35,384 nucleotides of DNA. Origin: an uncultured Agathobacter sp. Its GTDB lineage: Bacteria > Bacillota > Clostridia > Lachnospirales > Lachnospiraceae. The notes beneath the pieces were generated by a model. That model worked only from the letters and a program-made list of their open reading frames with translations. It had not been told where the DNA came from and searched no databases. The position numbers and the translations under genes were made by a program. Positions 8,541-17,356 of this stretch are shown here, piece by piece. Position 1 is the first letter of the stretch, and each line of letters opens with the position of its first letter. The stretch lies in the NCBI GenBank assembly GCA_945910395.1, contig CAMDYX010000023.1, forward strand, positions 1-35,384, given 5' to 3'.

Positions 8541-9294
8541 TCTCCCATCCCTTTCTCTCATAGATTCTTCTGAGCCACTCATCCTGCTCCTCCGAGGACA
8601 TATAAGACACCTCTGAGATTTCCTTCACTTCTTCCTCGGTTAAAAGAAGCTCTCCAATCAGAAATGCCCGGACCATATCTTCATACTCTTCAACGATCGG
8701 TTGATTTTCCTCACATTCGCATTCATAATAATATACGGAATGACTCAAAAATTTCTGGCAATTTTCAAACACATTTCTTACAGCTCCGTACGAAAAATGT
8801 GTCTCGATCTCTTCTACAGATGAATCATAATACCATATAATATCCCCCTGTATCCGTTCCAAGCCGGTAGACAGCGTAGCCATATCCCTGTACTTTTCAT
8901 ATTCGTCAAATTCATCATAGTACCAGACATTGTGCTCCGTAAGATAATCGTATAGCTTTACATAATCTTTGCTCTGATAAATCGCCTCCGCTTCTTCTAA
9001 AGAAGCAGTCTTAAAGGAATGCTTATCCATCTGTTCCTCAATAAAATACCATATGCCTAACACCACGAACAGAATCACCAAAAGTACAACAGCAACTCCG
9101 ATAATTGTATTTAAAATACGATTTATAATATAAAGAGGCATGGAAGCAGTCACAAAGCTTTTTGTCTGATCCTTCTGTTTTCTCGCCCTCTGTTCTTCAT
9201 TCATCCACTCCTGTCCGGTGGCATTTTTCGTGCCGCAATACGGACATATTAGTGCACTTGCCTTATAATCTGCACCACAATTTTCACATTTCAT
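8524..9294 (-). CDS. Zinc-ribbon single-pass membrane protein (paralogue 2)
   Basis: A 256-residue protein of unknown function. It opens with a zinc ribbon, CENCG...CPYCG (Cys 3, 6, 17, 20), then a charged linker, then one strong transmembrane helix (about residues 58-86). A C-terminal domain of about 165 residues is rich in Tyr, Glu and Asp and is probably extracytoplasmic. The segment YVKLYDYLTEHN...YDEFDEYEKY resembles equivalent stretches in both neighbours. It starts 11 bases after the preceding paralogue ends. The final codons overlap the start of the third member. Zinc-ribbon/transmembrane architecture is common in Firmicutes membrane proteins of unknown role, so no reaction can be assigned. 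Confidence 0.8.
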   Translation of the reverse strand: MKCENCGADYKASALICPYCGTKNATGQEWMNEEQRARKQKDQTKSFVTASMPLYIINRILNTIIGVAVVLLVILFVVLGIWYFIEEQMDKHSFKTASLEEAEAIYQSKDYVKLYDYLTEHNVWYYDEFDEYEKYRDMATLSTGLERIQGDIIWYYDSSVEEIETHFSYGAVRNVFENCQKFLSHSVYYYECECEENQPIVEEYEDMVRAFLIGELLLTEEEVKEISEVSYMSSEEQDEWLRRIYERKGWEIREVD

Positions 9295-9305
9295 ATATCT
9301 ATCCC

Positions 9306-10094
9306 TTACTCGTTCTCCACTAATCTCTCGTAAATCAGAATCCCGGACTCAAGATTGATTGCATTGTAATCATCCCTATACATACTGAAGCTGTAGTCTC
9401 TATCGTCCTCATATCTCTTCTCTATGGAAGCATACCTTTCAAAAAAAGTATTGATTTCCTCCTCTGTGAGACACATATTCTCCTTTAAAAAAGTTGTCGC
9501 CGCGTCTCTAAAATAGTACACGGCTACATCCTCATCATAGACAAAGCCCTTTTCTTCTAATACCTCGCAAATATATAAAATAGAAAGGAAATATGTAACT
9601 GACTGCAGATACTCCGGTTTTTCGAACAGTTTTGCAGCCTCAAGATCCGATTTAAATTGCTCAGAGCCATATTGATATTTTTGATAAAGGGTTCCCACAG
9701 AAGTATATTTTCCAAGACTCCGGTTCGTGGAAGAGACCTCCTTTGTCAGCTCATAGATTTCCTCATAATCACCATTCTGGTAAAGCTCTTCCAGCTTTAC
9801 AGCCAGTGCTGCATCACTCTTATATTCTCCTTTTATCTGTAGCTTCCCGATTACAGATGCCAAAAAGGCAATCAGCATTCCCACAACAATAAAAGCCAAA
9901 ACCACAAAAACCACAAGCTTTGTCGTTTTATTCGCAACCCTCTTCGGAAGTGACCTGATTCTTTGCTCTTCCTCCCTAAGCTTTGAAACCGTCTGCTCAT
10001 GCTCCTGTTTGGACTTTACAAAATTGTCTGCCCCGCAAAAAGGACAGGCACGAGCATTTTCCTCAAATTCCGCACCACAATTTTCACAAATCAT
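9306..10094 (-). CDS. Zinc-ribbon single-pass membrane protein (paralogue 1)
   Basis: About 262 residues from the ATG at 10094. An upstream in-frame ATG at 10121 adds nine residues, but only the inner start gives the same MxCENCG opening as the next gene, and AAGGGA lies about ten bases before it. The zinc ribbon CENCG...CPFCG (Cys 3, 6, 18, 21) is followed by a basic linker, a transmembrane helix (LVVFVVLAFIVVGMLIAFLA, about residues 60-79) and a tyrosine- and glutamate-rich domain that is probably outside the cell. The YEEIYELTKE stretch aligns with similar stretches in the two downstream genes. It is first in a run with two paralogues and an EAL phosphodiesterase. Function unknown. The ilvC terminator lies about 90 bases upstream, so this run needs its own promoter; I see no strong one. 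Confidence 0.8.
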   Translation of the reverse strand: MICENCGAEFEENARACPFCGADNFVKSKQEHEQTVSKLREEEQRIRSLPKRVANKTTKLVVFVVLAFIVVGMLIAFLASVIGKLQIKGEYKSDAALAVKLEELYQNGDYEEIYELTKEVSSTNRSLGKYTSVGTLYQKYQYGSEQFKSDLEAAKLFEKPEYLQSVTYFLSILYICEVLEEKGFVYDEDVAVYYFRDAATTFLKENMCLTEEEINTFFERYASIEKRYEDDRDYSFSMYRDDYNAINLESGILIYERLVENE

Positions 10095-10180
10095 ACCTGC
10101 TTTTCCCTTAATAAAATCCATAAATTTCCAAAAAACCTGATATTTTATTCTACCATAGAAGAAAAAATAAAAAAAGAATA

Positions 10181-10215
10181 AAAAAATCTCCGAACATCAT
10201 TTTGTCCGGAGATTT
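10181..10215 (-). terminator. Intrinsic terminator after ilvC
   Basis: On the minus strand AAATCTCCGGAC pairs with GTTCGGAGATTT around a short loop and is followed by a T-run that continues A/T-rich. It lies about 17 bases after the ilvC stop and should end the ilvN-ilvC transcript. Confidence 0.9.
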
Positions 10216-10232
10216 CTAAATACATATGTAAA

Positions 10233-11808
<1,576 letters not shown>

Positions 11809-11838
11809 CTTTCTAAATAATTCACTCACACACAGGTT

Positions 11839-11867
11839 ATGATAGCACTTGATACTTTTAGCGTCAA
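11839..11867 (-). promoter_or_regulatory. Sigma-A-type promoter of ilvN-ilvC
   Basis: TTGACG at 11867-11862 and TATCAT at 11844-11839 are 17 bases apart on the minus strand. The predicted start near 11832 gives a leader of about 24 bases to ATG 11808, with no room for a T-box or leader peptide. Confidence 0.7.
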
Positions 11868-11930
11868 GAAATGAGGATATACCGAAAAGTTGTCAAACGT
11901 ATAACCTGAAGTTCTGATACCCCTCTCTTA

Positions 11931-12341
11931 TTATTCCTTTAACGGATTACCCTTTGCATCAACTGAAATACTTCCGGTAAGGATCATTATACCTTCAATC
12001 AATCCCCAGATTTCAGAAACAATAGCCAAGGTAAAGCAGGATAATACAGAAATTAAAAGCTGTGCAATTGCTTTTCCTGTGTATCCAAGATAAAAGTTAT
12101 GTACTCCAAATGCTCCAAGGAAAATTCCAAGAAGTCCAGCTGCCATCTTTGACTTTGCATCCGCTGCTGCAACTACACCGGTTGTAGGTACTCCACAGCC
12201 TAAGCATACAGCACTGTTCGGCTGAACCGGCTGGCCGCAGTTATGACAGAAATTTGTTCCTGTTCCCTTTGCGCATCCACACTGTACACACATTACAGCA
12301 TCATCTGATACATACTTTGCTCCACAATTTTTACAAAACTT
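11931..12341 (-). CDS. TM2-domain zinc-ribbon membrane protein with anomalous start
   Basis: A TM2-domain protein (two transmembrane helices with the GAFGVHNFYLGY signature) preceded by zinc-ribbon cysteine pairs. The only in-frame ATG (12293, 120 residues) lies after the first pair FCKNCG and has no ribosome site. Reading upstream, the frame stays open to a stop near 12362. It encodes FCKNCGAKYVSDDAVMCVQC, the normal N-terminus of this family. A strong GGAGG (12354-12350) sits eight bases before codon AAG at 12341. An ATG in place of that AAG would give the usual MFCKNCG opening. So the start codon appears mutated, or a one-base deletion in the A-run has shifted it out of frame from the ATG at 12349. 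The gene may be weakly expressed or inactive. Repeat C lies immediately upstream. Confidence 0.65.
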   Translation of the reverse strand, partial: KFCKNCGAKYVSDDAVMCVQCGCAKGTGTNFCHNCGQPVQPNSAVCLGCGVPTTGVVAAADAKSKMAAGLLGIFLGAFGVHNFYLGYTGKAIAQLLISVLSCFTLAIVSEIWGLIEGIMILTGSISVDAKGNPLKE

Positions 12342-12365
12342 TTTCTCATCCTCCGTTTTTTTGTT

Positions 12366-12556
12366 TCTCCCATTTTACAATTGTGTGTCTGAATGAATTT
12401 GCATATTTGAATCAGAACTCACTCTCGTTTGTAAAAAGCGTAGCGGTACTAAATTCGCAATAAATTGCTCATTAAGTGCCGACGCTTTTTAAACGTTCTG
12501 ATTCAAATAGCAAAATTCATTCATAGACACACAACAATAAAAAGGGAATTTTGTTT
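12366..12556 (-). repeat. Palindromic intergenic repeat, copy C (full length)
   Basis: The core is 12391-12522, with outer arms extending to CTCCCATTTT on the left and about AAAAGGGAATTTT on the right. It matches copy B in reverse orientation nearly base for base. It can fold into one hairpin with tip GCAATAAATTGC. It lies directly upstream of the TM2 gene's ribosome site, so it has replaced or become that gene's leader. On the other side it lies beyond the end of the aguB transcript. Confidence 0.88.
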
Positions 12557-12572
12557 CTCATTTCCATTCATT

Positions 12573-12598
12573 ATATGCCGGTTACAGAACCTGCATAT
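12573..12598. other. 26-bp palindrome downstream of aguB
   Basis: ATATGC, one mismatch, GGTT, four-base loop, AACC, one mismatch, GCATAT form a near-perfect dyad about 30 bases after the aguB stop. There is no T-run on either side, so it is not a classical intrinsic terminator. It may protect the 3' end of the polyamine transcript or bind a protein. Confidence 0.5.
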
Positions 12599-12628
12599 AG
12601 AAGCATTTTAGCATAATAAGGAAAATAA

Positions 12629-13513
12629 TCAAATACTATTTAGTCCAATTTCTTCATAGCATTCCGGTCTGCGGTCCCGGAAAATTCCCCAGCTGAGTCT
12701 GTTTTTTGCAATCTCATCCAGATCAAAGGTTGCAATAAGAATTTCCTCCTGGTCTCTGCATCCATCCGCAACAATTTCTCCGGTTTCATCCGTAATAAAG
12801 GAAGAACCATAGAAGCTTAAGCTTGAGCTTTGCATTCCGTTTTCCTTACATGGTGTCACTTCCTCTAAGCCGATTCGATTTGCGGCAGCCACAGGAAGAA
12901 GGTTGCTTGCCGCATGTCCCTGCATACATCTGCGCCAATGAGGCATACTGTCACATTCTAGGATCGGCTCACTTCCGATGGCCGTAGGATACAGGATCAT
13001 TTCGGCCCCCATCACCGCAAGGGAACGTGCCGTCTCCGGGAACCACTGGTCCCAGCAGATTCCGATGCCGATTTTTCCGAATAGGGTATCCCAGACTTTA
13101 AAACCGGTATCACCGGGACTAAAATAGAATTTTTCCTGATAGTAGTGATCGTCCGGAATATGGGTTTTACGGTAGACTCCAAGAAGTGCTCCGTCTGCAT
13201 CAATAACTGCAATACTGTTATACAGGCGGTTTTTGTCCTTTTCATAGAAACTGATGGGAAGTACGACACCTAATTCCTTTGCAATTTTGGTAAAATGCCG
13301 TACAGCATCATTCTCTTCTGTACTTTTTGCGAAGTCGTAGTATTCGTATCGTCTTTCCTGACAAAAATATGGTCTTTCAAACAGCTCCGGAAGCAGAATG
13401 ACATTCGCACCCTTTTGAGCTGCCTTTCTTACCATGGCTTCCGCTTTTTTTATATTCTCTGTCACCTCATTTGTGCACTTCATTTGAATTGTTGCAATCG
13501 TAACCTGACGCAT
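12629..13513 (-). CDS. aguB: N-carbamoylputrescine amidase
   Basis: A 294-residue carbon-nitrogen hydrolase of the nitrilase superfamily. It hydrolyses N-carbamoylputrescine to putrescine, CO2 and ammonia. The catalytic triad is visible: Glu43 (LLPELFE), Lys116 (YRKTHIPD) and Cys153 (GICWDQWFPE). Length and motifs match AguB closely. The ATG follows AAGGAAG. It is the last gene of the polyamine operon, after agmatine deiminase, which makes its substrate; between them lies half-copy E of the palindromic repeat. In the pathway encoded here it yields the putrescine used by carboxyspermidine dehydrogenase and possibly SpeE. Confidence 0.95.
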   Translation of the reverse strand: MRQVTIATIQMKCTNEVTENIKKAEAMVRKAAQKGANVILLPELFERPYFCQERRYEYYDFAKSTEENDAVRHFTKIAKELGVVLPISFYEKDKNRLYNSIAVIDADGALLGVYRKTHIPDDHYYQEKFYFSPGDTGFKVWDTLFGKIGIGICWDQWFPETARSLAVMGAEMILYPTAIGSEPILECDSMPHWRRCMQGHAASNLLPVAAANRIGLEEVTPCKENGMQSSSLSFYGSSFITDETGEIVADGCRDQEEILIATFDLDEIAKNRLSWGIFRDRRPECYEEIGLNSI

Positions 13514-13536
13514 CTTCCTTGAAATCCTTTCTTAAT

Positions 13537-13622
13537 CATTGCGAATTTAGTACCACTACGCTTTTTACAAACGAGAGTGGGTTCTGATTCAAATATGCAA
13601 ATTCATTTAGGGACACAATTTT
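13537..13622 (+). repeat. Palindromic intergenic repeat, half-copy E
   Basis: Only the right half of the element is present. It begins at the central ATTGCGAATTTAG and runs through ACGCTTTTTACAAACGAGAG to GCAAATTCATTTAGGGACACA. The left edge coincides with the hairpin tip of full copies. The right end overlaps the last codons and stop of aguA (TAA at 13609-13607). Confidence 0.85.
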
Positions 13623-14755
13623 GGAATCTGTTGTGTGATGCAATGAATATTTCCACCGCCAACGATGATCGGTCTTGCATAGATTGGACAAACCTCCCGA
13701 TCCGGAAAAAGCTTTTGCAGCATTTCTACTGCGATTCCATCATTTTCATCACCAAACTGCGGTACCAAAACTCCGCCATTTGATATATAAAAATTCACAT
13801 AGCTGGCGGCAAGGCGCTCTCCAACCTCACGAACATCCTCTCCCTCTTCAAATACAAAGCCCTCCAGCTCTTCTTCTGTAATGCACACCGGCTTCTTTGG
13901 AATCGGAAGCTTATGGACCATGAATTTTCTGCCCTTTGCATCGGTCTCCCGCTCTAATATTGCAAGATCTTTACAGCTTAGCAGAAACTGCGGGTCATTT
14001 ACATCCTCCGTCCATGCAAGAACCACCTCTCCCGGTTTTACAAAGGCGCAGACATTATCCACATGTTCATTGGTTTCATCGTTATAAATTCCATTGGGAA
14101 GCCAGATAATCTTTTCTGCTCCAAGGTATTCCTTTAATTCGTTCTCAATGTCTGCCTTGGACATCTTCGGATTTCTGCCCTTGCTTAAAAGACAAGCCTC
14201 CGTTACAATCACGGTTCCCTCTCCATCCGAATGAATGGATCCTCCCTCCAGCACGAAATCCCGTGCATCATAGCAGTCTATTCCAAGGGCATCGCAGATC
14301 TTTGCTGCTGCGGCATTATCCTTATCCCAATGTGCATAAAGTCCGTCTGTTTCTCCGCCCCAGGCATTGAAGCACCAGTCAATGCCACGAACCGCTTGTC
14401 CTTTTTTTACCACACAGGTAGGGCCTACGTCTCTCGCCCAGGCATCATCGGTTTCGATTTCAAGGATCTGTGCATTTGTAATTTTTGCTTTTTCAAAGGC
14501 GGTCCGTACTTCATTCACATGGTCATGATTGCACAGCATCCAGACCTTTTCGCTCTGGGAAATTGCATAGGCAATCCGGCAAAACGCCTCCTTTGCCTCT
14601 GCTCCCCCATTCGGCCAGGAGCCCGGTCGCACCGGCCAGATCATGACACAGCCTTCATGGGGTTCGAATTCCCCGGGCATATGGTACCCGTCGATAGATG
14701 GTGTAATTAAATTTTTTGTCAATTGCTTGGTTAATCTGTTATCCATGTTTTTCAA
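13607..14755 (-). CDS. aguA: Agmatine deiminase
   Basis: About 382 residues, a guanidine-group hydrolase of the pentein fold. It converts agmatine to N-carbamoylputrescine and ammonia. The nucleophile is Cys372 in GGGNIHCITQQ. Other family motifs are DDAWARDVGPT (about 102-112), LEGGSIHSDGEG and NEHVDN. Start choice is TTG 14755 or ATG 14746; GGGAG upstream favours the TTG slightly, and only three residues differ. The last codons (PKLCP) and the stop lie in sequence shared with the palindromic repeats, so the natural C-terminus was probably changed by an insertion, outside the catalytic core. It sits between nspC and aguB in the polyamine operon and acts after the arginine decarboxylase. Confidence 0.96.
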   Translation of the reverse strand: MKNMDNRLTKQLTKNLITPSIDGYHMPGEFEPHEGCVMIWPVRPGSWPNGGAEAKEAFCRIAYAISQSEKVWMLCNHDHVNEVRTAFEKAKITNAQILEIETDDAWARDVGPTCVVKKGQAVRGIDWCFNAWGGETDGLYAHWDKDNAAAAKICDALGIDCYDARDFVLEGGSIHSDGEGTVIVTEACLLSKGRNPKMSKADIENELKEYLGAEKIIWLPNGIYNDETNEHVDNVCAFVKPGEVVLAWTEDVNDPQFLLSCKDLAILERETDAKGRKFMVHKLPIPKKPVCITEEELEGFVFEEGEDVREVGERLAASYVNFYISNGGVLVPQFGDENDGIAVEMLQKLFPDREVCPIYARPIIVGGGNIHCITQQIPKLCP

Positions 14756-14766
14756 TTATTATCTTT

Positions 14767-14799
14767 CTCCCATTCAGGAACACAATTCCAAAATGGGAT
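14767..14799. repeat. Short remnant F of the palindromic repeat
   Basis: CTCCCATTCAGGAACACAA followed by TTCCAAAATGGGA is the fused outer ends of the element, as in copy D but with almost everything between them deleted. On the minus strand its GGGAG forms the likely ribosome site of aguA. Confidence 0.6.
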
Positions 14800-14825
14800 T
14801 TATCTTGTAATTTTTCCGGTGGATT

Positions 14826-16010
14826 CTATAATCTCTTCTTAAAGTCTTCATATCCGAACTGTCTTACCAGCTCACAATCACCATTTTCTCTCATCACATA
14901 GATGGATGGAAGCCCAATTCCATTGAAGGTATTATTTTTTACCATGGAATAGATGGCCATATCCATAAAATACAGCTTGTCCTTGGGTTTCTTTTCCTCA
15001 TCAAAGGAATAGTCCCCTATAATATCCCCCGCCAGGCAGGTACAGGAGGAAAGGCGGTAGGTGTATTTCTTTTCCCCAGCCTCCCCGCTGTCCATAAGCG
15101 GTGGTCGATAGGGCATTTCCAGCACGTCAGGCATATGACATGCTGCTGAGGCATCTAAAATCAAGGTTCTGATGCCATTGTCAACCACATCCATAATTTC
15201 GGTGACAAGATATCCCGCATTTAAAGCAATGGCCTCTCCGGGCTCCAAATAGATTTCCAGCTCATAGGCTTCTTTCAAATGCCTTATGATGGAGATGAGC
15301 TTTTCGATATCATAGTCTTCTCTTGTAATATGGTGGCCTCCGCCCATATTCAGCCACTTCATCTGATGCAGATACTTTCCGAATTTTTCTTCCACCGCAG
15401 CTACTGTTGTCTCAAGATCATCTGAATTCTGCTCACACAGGGTGTGAAAATGCAGGCCCTCTATCAGATCCAGTGCATGGGGATCCTCCTTCAAGGCTTT
15501 TTCAAAATTCGAAAGAGTCACTCCAAGCCTTGATCCCGGTGCGCAGGGATCATAGATGGCGTGCTCCCCCTGGGTGGAGCATTCCGGATTGATGCGAAGT
15601 CCGAGGCTTGGTGGCGAATTGTATTCGTCATTTCTTCCGACTGTATTGCAGGTCTTGACGCTTCTGCATGTTAAAGCAAACCTCTTTATCTGGGAAAATG
15701 AATTAAAGATGATGTGGTCGCAGATGCCCGCAAGCTCATGGATTTCATTCTCGTGATAAGCCGGAGCAAACACATGATTTTCCTTGCCCATCTCTTCTTT
15801 TCCAAGCCTTGCCTCATACAGACCGCTGGCCGTGGTTCCGGCAAGATACTGCCCGATGAGGGGATACTCGCTGTACATGGAAAAAGCCTTCTGGGCAAGA
15901 AGGATCTTACATCCCGCCTCCTTTTGTACACGCTCTAGTATTTTTAAATTGTCGATTAGTTTACCCTCATCTATGACATAAGAAGGGGTTAAAACCTCAT
16001 GAAGCTGCAT
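14826..16010 (-). CDS. nspC: Carboxynorspermidine/carboxyspermidine decarboxylase
   Basis: A 394-residue PLP enzyme of the alanine-racemase-fold decarboxylases. It removes CO2 from carboxyspermidine (or carboxynorspermidine), giving spermidine (or norspermidine). Lys41 in LLAQKAF should bind PLP. MGGGHHITREDYD and the LEPGEAIALNAGY stretch are family signatures. A TTG at 16040 would extend the frame, but AGAGGAAG seven bases before ATG 16010 and the 22-base gap to the upstream stop favour the shorter form, which begins MQLHEVLTPSYV like its homologues. It follows its partner dehydrogenase. With agmatine deiminase and amidase next door, putrescine is the likely amine and spermidine the likely product. 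Confidence 0.95.
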   Translation of the reverse strand: MQLHEVLTPSYVIDEGKLIDNLKILERVQKEAGCKILLAQKAFSMYSEYPLIGQYLAGTTASGLYEARLGKEEMGKENHVFAPAYHENEIHELAGICDHIIFNSFSQIKRFALTCRSVKTCNTVGRNDEYNSPPSLGLRINPECSTQGEHAIYDPCAPGSRLGVTLSNFEKALKEDPHALDLIEGLHFHTLCEQNSDDLETTVAAVEEKFGKYLHQMKWLNMGGGHHITREDYDIEKLISIIRHLKEAYELEIYLEPGEAIALNAGYLVTEIMDVVDNGIRTLILDASAACHMPDVLEMPYRPPLMDSGEAGEKKYTYRLSSCTCLAGDIIGDYSFDEEKKPKDKLYFMDMAIYSMVKNNTFNGIGLPSIYVMRENGDCELVRQFGYEDFKKRL

Positions 16011-16032
16011 GTTTCTTCCTCTGTGCTTGTAT

Positions 16033-17292
16033 TTAGTCAACTAAAACCGGATTTTCTTCTACGACCCATGGAAGCCCCCACTTATTTAGCGCTTCCATAT
16101 ATGGATCCGGGTCAAACTCATCTGTAGTATACACTCCCGGCTTTTTCCATTGTCCGGTCACAACCATCATTGCACCGATCATTGCCGGTACACCTGTGGT
16201 ATAGGAAATCGCCTGGGACTCCACTTCCCTGTAGCATTCCTGATGGTCACATACATTGTAGATGTAGATGCTTCTTTCTTTTCCGTCCTTAATTCCGGTA
16301 AAGATACATCCGATGTTTGTCTTTCCGACGGTTCTTGGTCCAAGGGATGCCGGATCAGGAAGAAGTGCCTTTAAAAACTGAATCGGAACAATCTGCTGAC
16401 CATTGAATTCAACGGGTGTAGTGCCCAGCATTCCCACATTTTCCAGACATTTCATATGTGTTAAGTAGCTCTGTCCAAAGGTCATGAAGAAACGAATCCT
16501 CTTAACATTTGGGATATTTCTTGCAAGAGCTTCGATTTCTTCATGGTGAAGAAGATACATATCCTTTTGTCCGACCCCTTCAAAATTGTACTCTCTCTTA
16601 ATGCTCATGGCCGGGATTTCAATCCATTTTCCATTTTCCCAGTAGGAGCCCGGTGCGGAAACCTCCCGAAGATTGATTTCCGGATTAAAGTTTGTAGCAA
16701 ATGGATAGCCATGATCACCGCCGTTACAATCCAAGATATCAATAGTATGGATTTCATCGAAGTAATGCTTTTGTGCATAAGCGGTAAATACACTTGTTAC
16801 ACCGGGATCAAATCCGGTTCCAAGAAGTGCGGTAAGTCCGGCCTTCTCATACTTTTCCTGATATGCCCACTGCCAGGAATAATCAAAATATGCCGAAAAA
16901 CCAAGCTCCTTGCAGCGCTTTTCATAGACTGCTCTCCACTCCGGGTCGTTGGTATCCTCCGCTTCGTAGTTTGCAGTATCGATATAATGTACGCCGGTTT
17001 CCAGGCAGGCATCCATGATGGTAAGGTCCTGATACGGAAGTGCCACATTCAGCAACGCATCCGGCTTGTAGGAACGAATCAGTTCCACCAGCTCTGCAAC
17101 ATTGTCCGCGTCAACCTTTGCAGTTGTAATCTTTGTTTTTGTGGTTGGCTGCAGTTTTTCCTTCAACGCATCACATTTGCTTACGGTACGGCTTGCAATC
17201 ATAATTTCATCAAATACATCACTGTTCTGGCAGCATTTGTGAATTGCTACGGATGCTACTCCACCGCATCCAATAATCATTAATCTACTCAT
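16033..17292 (-). CDS. Carboxyspermidine (carboxynorspermidine) dehydrogenase
   Basis: A 419-residue oxidoreductase of the saccharopine dehydrogenase family. Proteins of this type condense L-aspartate beta-semialdehyde with putrescine (or diaminopropane) and reduce the imine with NADPH to carboxyspermidine. The Rossmann motif MIIGCGGVASVAIHKC is at the N-terminus. The central domain contains TGFDPGVTSVFTAYAQ, typical of this subfamily. Length matches. AGGAGGG lies five bases before ATG. Its context with nspC, 22 bases downstream, decides this role over saccharopine dehydrogenase. Upstream is the 600-bp phased dyad array that separates it from speE. An aspartate-semialdehyde dehydrogenase, source of its co-substrate, is at the right edge of the window. 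Confidence 0.93.
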   Translation of the reverse strand: MSRLMIIGCGGVASVAIHKCCQNSDVFDEIMIASRTVSKCDALKEKLQPTTKTKITTAKVDADNVAELVELIRSYKPDALLNVALPYQDLTIMDACLETGVHYIDTANYEAEDTNDPEWRAVYEKRCKELGFSAYFDYSWQWAYQEKYEKAGLTALLGTGFDPGVTSVFTAYAQKHYFDEIHTIDILDCNGGDHGYPFATNFNPEINLREVSAPGSYWENGKWIEIPAMSIKREYNFEGVGQKDMYLLHHEEIEALARNIPNVKRIRFFMTFGQSYLTHMKCLENVGMLGTTPVEFNGQQIVPIQFLKALLPDPASLGPRTVGKTNIGCIFTGIKDGKERSIYIYNVCDHQECYREVESQAISYTTGVPAMIGAMMVVTGQWKKPGVYTTDEFDPDPYMEALNKWGLPWVVEENPVLVD

Positions 17293-17356
17293 TTTTTCCC
17301 TCCTGAAGTTCTTGTTCTTTCATTGTTATCATGCAGCTATTTACTTTTATTAATTT

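Noticed and set aside
12573-12598. Rho-independent terminator after aguB
   Set aside because: The dyad is strong but neither side has a T-run, so I list it only as a palindrome.
16543-17283. Plus-strand open frame of 246 codons opposite carboxyspermidine dehydrogenase
   Set aside because: Antisense shadow of a conserved gene; no family features.
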